The notes under the pieces are model-generated. The model worked only from the letters and a program-made list of their open reading frames with translations, was not told where the DNA came from and searched no databases. Both the position numbers and the translations under genes were made by a program. Shown one piece after another: positions 58,200-64,000 of a DNA stretch of 64,000 bases (positions within the stretch are counted from its first letter, which is position 1; each line of letters opens with the position of its first letter). The stretch spans positions 1,798,001-1,862,000 of the forward strand of contig JAQJZZ010000005.1 of assembly GCA_030077755.1 (NCBI GenBank), in the 5' to 3' direction. This DNA comes from Filosporella fistucella (lineage: Eukaryota; Ascomycota; Leotiomycetes; Helotiales).

Positions 58200-59150
58200 T
58201 ATTATTAATAATTTACGGGAATGGTAAGTAACTAGTTGCTATCTCCCTTGCTTATTAGGCTAGTTAAGCATAGCTTTAATAGCGTAATTGGAAGAGTCCG
58301 TTTTAACCCTAATTGGTGACTAGGGGTTAAAGGTAATTAGGACCGGGGCCCCCGTAAATGTTTTCTTAAGCTTTATAAAGCTCTTATTAGCTTTATTGCT
58401 TTATTTAAAGGTTAGGTCCTTCTTAGTCAACTCGGTTAATGGTATTACTATATCCAAATATCCTTTAATAAATCTCCTATAATAGTTGGCAAATCCTAGG
58501 AAGGATTACACGTCTTTTATATAGGCCGATTCTTTTTAATTAAGGATCGTTTATACCTTGGCTGGGTCCATTTTAAGTCCATTAATGCTAATAATAAACC
58601 TAAGGAAGATTACTTCCATCCGATAAAAAAAACACTTCTCTAATTTAAGTCTAAAATTAATTAATTTAAGTGCTATTAACACGGCTTAGATATCCTTGGT
58701 ATATTATTAGGCGTCTTTTAAGTATATTAGTATATCGTCTAGGTATATAATGTAATATACGTCTAATAAGTGCGAGAGAATATTATTTATAACCTTTTAT
58801 ATAGTGGCTAGGGCGTTAATTAACCTAAAGGGCATAACCTAATACTCGTATAATCCTTATAGCGTTTGGAATGCTATTTTCCACTTATCCCCTTCCTTAA
58901 TCCTAATAAGGTTAAAGGCTCCTTTTAAGTTAAGCTAGGTAAATATTCTAGCCCCTTATAGGCGATCCCTTAGGTCGTCTGCTAATAGTAACAGGAAATG
59001 GTCTTTAACCGTAATCTTATTTAATCCCTTATAATCCACGCATAATCTCGGATTCCCTCCTTTTTTAGGTATAAATAACGTTAGGCTTGCCGCTAGTAAC
59101 TTAGATGGTTATATAAACCCTTTTTTTAGGTTTTCGTTAATATATTTCCT
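58200..59150 (-). pseudogene. Gypsy reverse transcriptase / RNase H region, broken
   Basis: The active-site block YIIYLDDILIYL is at about 58728-58760. Upstream in the same frame are the strands expected before it. Stops of RIP type occur throughout, so limits are approximate. Confidence 0.75.
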
Positions 59151-59543
59151 AAGCATCCTCTAGTTTTCTTAAGAAAGCCTATATATAATTCTAAATGGAG
59201 GTGTCTTTCCTTCTATAATCTCAATCCCATAATCCCATGGTTTATGTGCTAGCAATGCTTTTAGACCTACTTCGTCCTAAAATAGCTCGCTAAACTCTCT
59301 ATATTCCTTAGGTATCTTACCTAATAGCGAACCCTAGGGTAGGTGTTTTGGCTCTTTTATAAAAGTGGCGCATGCTTTTTGCTAGCTAAATTCTAAGTTC
59401 TTATGTCTAACTTATAATATCTTATTATATAAGTAACTCTCAAGGATTACTATCCTTACTTTTTAATTAATAGTAGGCCCGTGCTATTCTAGCCACGGCA
59501 TTCCTAGGATAATTTAATATCGCCTTATCTTAATAATATTAAA

Positions 59544-59780
59544 CTATATCTCCTCTTTATGTCCTCCTTTCATCCTTATACGGGTTGGTATTATTTGCAC
59601 ATCGATTAACCCTCCTCGGTTATTAACCAATAATCCGTCGATTATTAATAGCGAGTATGGATCCTCGGCAACCCTGATTAATATATTAATGAATAGCATA
59701 GTTTCTGGCGATATGAAGTTTCCTATTGCTCCATAATCTATTATTGCTCTAATTGGTTCTTTATATCCCTTTAAGTACAC
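59544..59780 (-). pseudogene. Gypsy retropepsin-like protease fragment
   Basis: The frame reads IRAIIDYGAIGNFISPE, matching the protease active-site strand (usually DSGA or DCGA, then T/S-x-F-I). The Tyr fits a Cys-to-Tyr change by RIP (TGT or TGC to TAT or TAC). Confidence 0.75.
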
Positions 59781-60479
59781 GTTTATGTGTAACTATTTCT
59801 CATTTAGACCTTTTATGGCATATATCTCGCCCCCGGTGGTCCTTGGTCTATAGCTAGGGTCTTTCCTTACCTTTTAGCTTTTATTTGCTTCACGGATTTC
59901 TATACCCGTTTGCTGGGTTTTAATATCCGTCCATGTTTAGGTGTCCGGGTCTAGGTACGTGACTTGGTGTGTTTCTCTTAAATGAAGTATTAGTCCTATG
60001 GATCCTTCCACGATTCCCTTACCATATAACGTTCTTATGGCATCATTTTGCCAAAAACGATTTTCTGCATCTTATCTGCGCAGGGTCTAATACTCATAGA
60101 ATTGCGGGGCCAGAGGCTCTAACTCTATAAGGCTAGTCTAATAAGTGCTATATACTTGGTTTTACGCGTCGTGTCCGTGGAAAGTCATTTATATTATTCC
60201 TTTCTTATTAATGTCGGTTACCTTCTAAAATGTTCCCTATTTTGGTCCTCCTGGCTCGACCTTAAAAGGTTTTTTAAATATAATTATTTTATCGTCCTTA
60301 ATTCTTATTATTCGCCACTCCCGGCTCTAGTGGGTTGGAGTATCCTCCTTCTGGATTACCTCTCATAGTTCTCCTACTTGGGGATCCTCCTAATAAATTT
60401 TCTTATAGAGCTAGTACTTGGCGATATATTATTCTTTAAAGTCTACGCGCCAAGTCTCTTCGCTAAATGCTTTACGTTT

Positions 60480-61532
60480 GACTCCTCTTTCTTTATCCCA
60501 GGCGTCGGGTTTTAATTAAGTGTTAATCTTGGCCTCCTCTAACTATTCCTCTATTATCTAGTAAATATTAGATTATCGTTCCATGACGCAAGCTTCTTTT
60601 AACTTTATAGGTATTAGGGTTCTCACGGCTCGGGGCGTTCCCCTTTCCGCGGCATTTAAGGTTCTCTTCCCCTTCCAATTCCCCTTCTTCTCCCCTTTAT
60701 GTGACGATGCGACATGACTAGGGAGTCCGTAGTTAAAATAGAGTCCCTTTTCTCTTTAATTCTAGAGAATTTCCGGGGATAGTTTCTTTCCCTTAAAGTC
60801 CTTCTTTTTTCCTCTAATAGTCGTATCTAGCTACATGGGGTCGTGGTGACGGTTTCGGGGTTGGTGGCGTATATTATTTCCTAAATTATAAGATCCTTTC
60901 TTTTTAAGCTTTCTTTCATAATTGCGGTTATCGATCTCCATAGCCTTCTAAATAAGCTCCGATAATTCCGTAATCTTATCCCCTCGTACCAAGTCATCCT
61001 TAATGTCATCCTTTAGTCCCTTATAGAACTGGGAGCGCAAGGCACTCTCATTCTATAATAGTCTCGCGGCGTACTATTAGAACTCTGCCGCATAACGGGC
61101 CGCCGAACCTTTTTGGCGTAGTCCTTATAGCATTCTATCCGCTATGTTATCCCTATCGAGGTCCCCGAACACCTGCCTAATAGCTTTTCCAAATCCCGCC
61201 ATATCCATTATAACTTCCTTGGTAGAGTCTTTTGCCCCCGTAGTGGGTCGTCCCGACGCGTGCTTGTGAGCCAGGAAGTCTTAAAGGAATGGCTGGAACC
61301 AATCCTGAGCTGGTCCCCTTAGGAACGTAGCGATCCATAGTATCTGGGCCGTCTCGTGGGCGAAGTCATGCTTATTAAAGTACATATAAAGCTCACACTG
61401 GGCGAGGAACTTCTCGAGTCCTCCTTTGGTTCCCGTGAACTCGTCTAGCAAGTTGACCTTGACTGATTTTTCCATGACAGGTGGTTTGGGCGCTTCTGGT
61501 GCGGCCACAAATAATCCTCCTTTGACGGACAT
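60480..61532 (-). pseudogene. Gypsy gag with decayed zinc knuckle
   Basis: The start at 61532 opens 83 intact codons (DEFTGTKGGLEKFLAQCELY...FLRGPAQDWFQPF), a typical capsid N-terminal part. A stop follows, then more gag-like sequence. Near 60700-60745 the knuckle reads YFNYGLPSHVASSH, where Tyr stands for Cys at the metal positions. The left limit is approximate. Confidence 0.8.
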
Positions 61533-61574
61533 GTTATCTTAATGAGTCGGTATCCCTCGAGAAGGTGCTTAAAG

Positions 61575-61930
61575 TATAACGGTTGCTATACGGGCCGATG
61601 CTCATATAAGGGTTCTGGTTAAGGGATAGGTGTATCACGAAGACGTTCTGGTTATAATGTTATTAAGTATAAAGAATACTATTTGAAGTTGAGCACGAAG
61701 CTCCTATTTAATGGCAGAAGTGCTAGTCTTATATAGAACCTTCGTTCTTAGTTGGATTTACTTAGCTCGGGGTGGATAGATTAGATCGCGACCCGATCTC
61801 GTCGACCCTCCTTGAGACCCTCGATCTAATCACGTGACATAACTATCCCGTGATTCTCTAGCTATGGTTCTCTGTATAGCCTAGCCAGGCTACCGAGCCT
61901 CAGGCCATAGCCGTGTTTATAACCGTAATA
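61575..61930 (-). repeat. 5' LTR of the gypsy element
   Basis: 356 bp, the same length as the 3' LTR. On the minus strand it starts TATTACGG (TGTTACGG in the other copy, a transition) and ends CCGTTATA. Confidence 0.93.
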
Positions 61931-61935
61931 TTATA
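61931..61935 (+). repeat. Target-site duplication TTATA, right copy
   Basis: Matches 55378-55382. Confidence 0.9.
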
Positions 61936-63300
61936 GATGACTGGTTTAACTTAAATTAAACCGGCGATGAACTCGTTATGATATCTAGCTCTAGATATAT
62001 AAATGCGAGACTTGGATTAATCTGGCTGGCCCATTTTATTAAGCATGTCAGTCTTAAAAAAGGAGGTGGAATGCGACCTATAATTTTGCTAATAGATAGC
62101 TATTCTTTCCATTTTTCTAACGCTTTTAAAATAATGGCTAAAGAATATAGCATAATACTCCTCGAGTTTCTCCCTTATTTAACCCATTTTCTTTAACCTT
62201 TGGATATAAAAGCTTTTAATCAAGTTAAGTTTTATTATTCTCGATTTATTAATAGATCTCTCCATGAGGGCGAATTTAATTATAATATTATTAGCTTCAT
62301 ATATGATTTATTAGATATCCGCAATTACGCTCTTACCCAGGAAATAATCAAATCAGGGTTTGAAGTTACTGGATTATGGCCACTAAATGAGGATAAGACA
62401 ATGGCGTAAATGAAGGTATTTGAGCCTGAATTACCGCCGCTCTATATTAAAGAGAGTTAGCTCAATAAAAGACCGCTTGATTTAGAGACTTTAAAAGATG
62501 CGTTAGGAGGAATTAAGGTTATAAGAGATTTAATTCGAGATAGAGGTGCCTTCTTATCGAGCTTACCTAGACGTTAGATTACTTAAATCCTTGATAAATC
62601 CATTCCTATTATCGGATGTTCTCTCCTTGAAGCTTGAACTTATAGGGCCTATAAAGCAGGATTAAAGCGTTAATAATAACGTAAAGTAAAGCATACTGGC
62701 GGCCGATCCTCTAATTCAATTCCCTTTCGTCGAGCTGGCCAAGCTCTCGCCGATAAGAATATAAAAGTTATAAAATTAAGGAAGGAGAAGGCAGAGAGGA
62801 GAGAGAAAGCGATAGGTATAAGAAATAACGTAATTTATAACGCTAAGCACACTGTCAAAGTCAAATTGGCCAAGTTTAATAAGGCATCCATAGAGGAATC
62901 GATCTAAAAGACCTCTAACGGGCTTATAATTATAGAGGAGGCCTTAGCCAAGGCATATTGATAAAAATTAAAGCTCTAAAAGAAGTGGGATGAAGAAGAC
63001 GAAGCTAAGAGAGAGAGGCTTAAAGAGCTACACGCCGATCCAATTCTCAAATATTAATACCCTAATTATGATTCTATTCCTATTGATCCCGCAATTCTTA
63101 ACGATATCTCTATAGCAAGTTCTAGTTTTATAAGCCAGGAAGGATCCATAAGGGGCTTTGTGATTGATATAGTGGGAGAGACTATAGATAAACTAGATTT
63201 ATAGGCTGATTTTATCGATATTAATAGCGGCGACGTTTAATTTAGGTTATAGGAATAGAGGTGGCTTGATTTGCGTTCTTTATTTTATCAAATATATCTT
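61936..63300 (+). pseudogene. Pogo transposase, C-terminal half (broken)
   Basis: The frame resumes after the retrotransposon with ARLGLIWLAHFIKHVSLKK and the second catalytic strand (MRPIILLIDSYSFHFSN, normally DGHxSH). Then LLEFLPYLTHFL-stop-PLDIKAF follows, where the stop replaces the Gln of the QPLD motif and the third Asp is at about 62203. A charged C-terminal part with several stops goes on to about 63300; its end is approximate. Confidence 0.82.
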
Positions 63301-63449
63301 CACTTTTTATAAAGATGTCAGGTCATATAAGGAGTGGAGCGCTTGATTAATTCTATATAAATTAATATGCACGTTATACTATTTCGATTTCTTACTATTT
63401 TATACCTAATCGGAAGTAGTAATTCGAGTTCCGACATGAATCTCATATG

Positions 63450-63541
63450 CCTCAGGCATATGACATCCCAAAAAATAAGACATCCTAAAAGGACCGACTC
63501 TCAGAGAGAGGGACGAAGGAAGAAATGGAGGGACCGGCGAT
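63450..63541 (-). repeat. Right terminal inverted repeat of the pogo element
   Basis: Inverted copy of 54316-54407 with no mismatch. Confidence 0.95.
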
Positions 63542-63543
63542 TA

Positions 63544-64000
63544 ATTATTTTATTTTTGCTAAGTGGTCTCCTTATAAAGGAAATTGTAAAAAAAGTATTA
63601 TTTTAAGCACAAATTCATTGACCTGCTAAGACAGATGTTGTGATTAGTAAATCATAGATTTGTTTCACTACGGGGTACGTTTCGGCATGCAGGGACAGAC
63701 GTTATGTTGTATCTGCAGATTTGCCTTCGATTGAATTAGTGGATTCTGCCGCTGCAATCCACCAATCCTGACTTGAGAATCAGGCTAACATGGTCGTTTT
63801 GAATGCACATAGGAAACGACGACCAACAAATTTCACAGACACGCGAAGTGTACTTGGTAACAGTAATATATTACCCTAGCTATGCAAATGCAATATCCCA
63901 AGAACTCCAAAGTCATGCATGAAACTATCTGCAACCACCAAAAACACCTTCCTATCTACCCACATCCAACAACAATCTTAGATACCCATCACTTAATTGA
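63544..64000. other. Right-hand flank of the nested transposon
   Basis: AT-rich for the first 60 bases, then ordinary composition. No gene was recognised before the window ends. Confidence 0.4.

Larger units (their letters stand above)
55383..61930 (-). mobile_element. Ty3/gypsy LTR retrotransposon, full-length but RIP-degraded
   Basis: A 6548-bp element on the minus strand with two 356-bp LTRs and a TTATA duplication. The order on the minus strand is gag, protease, reverse transcriptase with YLDD (58734-58745), RNase H and integrase, which is the Ty3/gypsy order. A polypurine tract (AAAAGGGGGCTAG on the minus strand, about 55739-55751) abuts the 3' LTR. The leader between 5' LTR and gag ATG is only 42 bp. 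Base composition is strongly AT-shifted at the integrase-3' LTR end and closest to normal at the gag end. Confidence 0.93.
54316..63541 (+). mobile_element. Pogo-type DNA transposon split by an LTR retrotransposon
   Basis: The element is bounded by 92-bp terminal inverted repeats (54316-54407 and 63450-63541) and flanked by a TA duplication (54314-54315 and 63542-63543), which is the target of the Tc1/mariner-pogo superfamily. Without the insert it is about 2.7 kb. Its transposase frame runs on the plus strand in two pieces and contains many stops. The retrotransposon insertion and RIP make it non-autonomous. Confidence 0.93.

Noticed and set aside
1..64000. tRNA and rRNA genes, CRISPR arrays, bacterial-type operons
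   Set aside because: A visual search for B-box-like GTTCGA strings gave only hits inside coding sequence or without a cloverleaf. The genome is fungal, so CRISPR and operons are not expected.

Overview
The window is from a filamentous ascomycete (Pezizomycotina). The evidence is dense multi-exon genes with 40-120 nt introns, GT...AG borders and ctaac/ctgac branch sites, a siderophore transporter, a NACHT-ankyrin receptor, an Ecp2-like secreted protein, and transposons whose stop codons are all of the C-to-T kind left by repeat-induced point mutation (RIP). A Leotiomycetes (Helotiales-like) source fits the gene content but is an inference. About 20 protein genes were rebuilt exon by exon. In every case the exon lengths sum to a multiple of three and the junctions restore family motifs.

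Layout. 1-5.3 kb: start of a J-domain co-chaperone, NSE1 (SMC5/6 RING subunit), a DUF427 protein with an 11-nt microexon, a DUF4863 (4-hydroxylaminobenzoate lyase-like) protein and an SRPBCC-fold protein. 6-9.8 kb: POT/PTR2 peptide transporter divergent from GNA1 (glucosamine-6-phosphate acetyltransferase). 10.6-19.7 kb: sugar MFS permease, aromatic-amino-acid decarboxylase, and a 1381-residue NACHT-ankyrin NLR. 21-26 kb: cytochrome-b2-type FMN dehydrogenase, an atypical Rab GTPase and a divergent Ykt6-type R-SNARE. 28-30 kb: intronless siderophore transporter. 31.5-36.1 kb: OPT oligopeptide transporter convergent with a secreted M28 aminopeptidase. 36.9-44.5 kb: neutral ceramidase and a 958-residue membrane-anchored amidohydrolase. 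45.8-50.8 kb: HGH1, a cytochrome P450 and a small unrecognised membrane protein. 51-64 kb: gene-poor and repeat-rich. It holds one Ecp2/Hce2-like secreted protein gene, then a nested transposon.

The nested transposon is fully bounded by sequence. A pogo-type DNA transposon (54316-63541, 92-bp TIRs identical base for base, TA target duplication) is split by a Ty3/gypsy LTR retrotransposon on the minus strand (55383-61930, two 356-bp LTRs, TTATA target duplication). Both are full of RIP-type stops. Between the integrase and the 3' LTR the retrotransposon carries a 195-codon open frame on the opposite strand to gag-pol. Its only stops are those C-to-T change makes from CAA, CAG and CGA codons, so it was a real antisense gene before RIP.

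Functionally the window mixes housekeeping genes (NSE1, GNA1, HGH1, SNARE, Rab) with nutrient uptake (POT, OPT plus aminopeptidase, sugar, siderophore) and accessory genes (NLR, P450, decarboxylase, secreted effector-like protein). No tRNA, rRNA or CRISPR array was seen.
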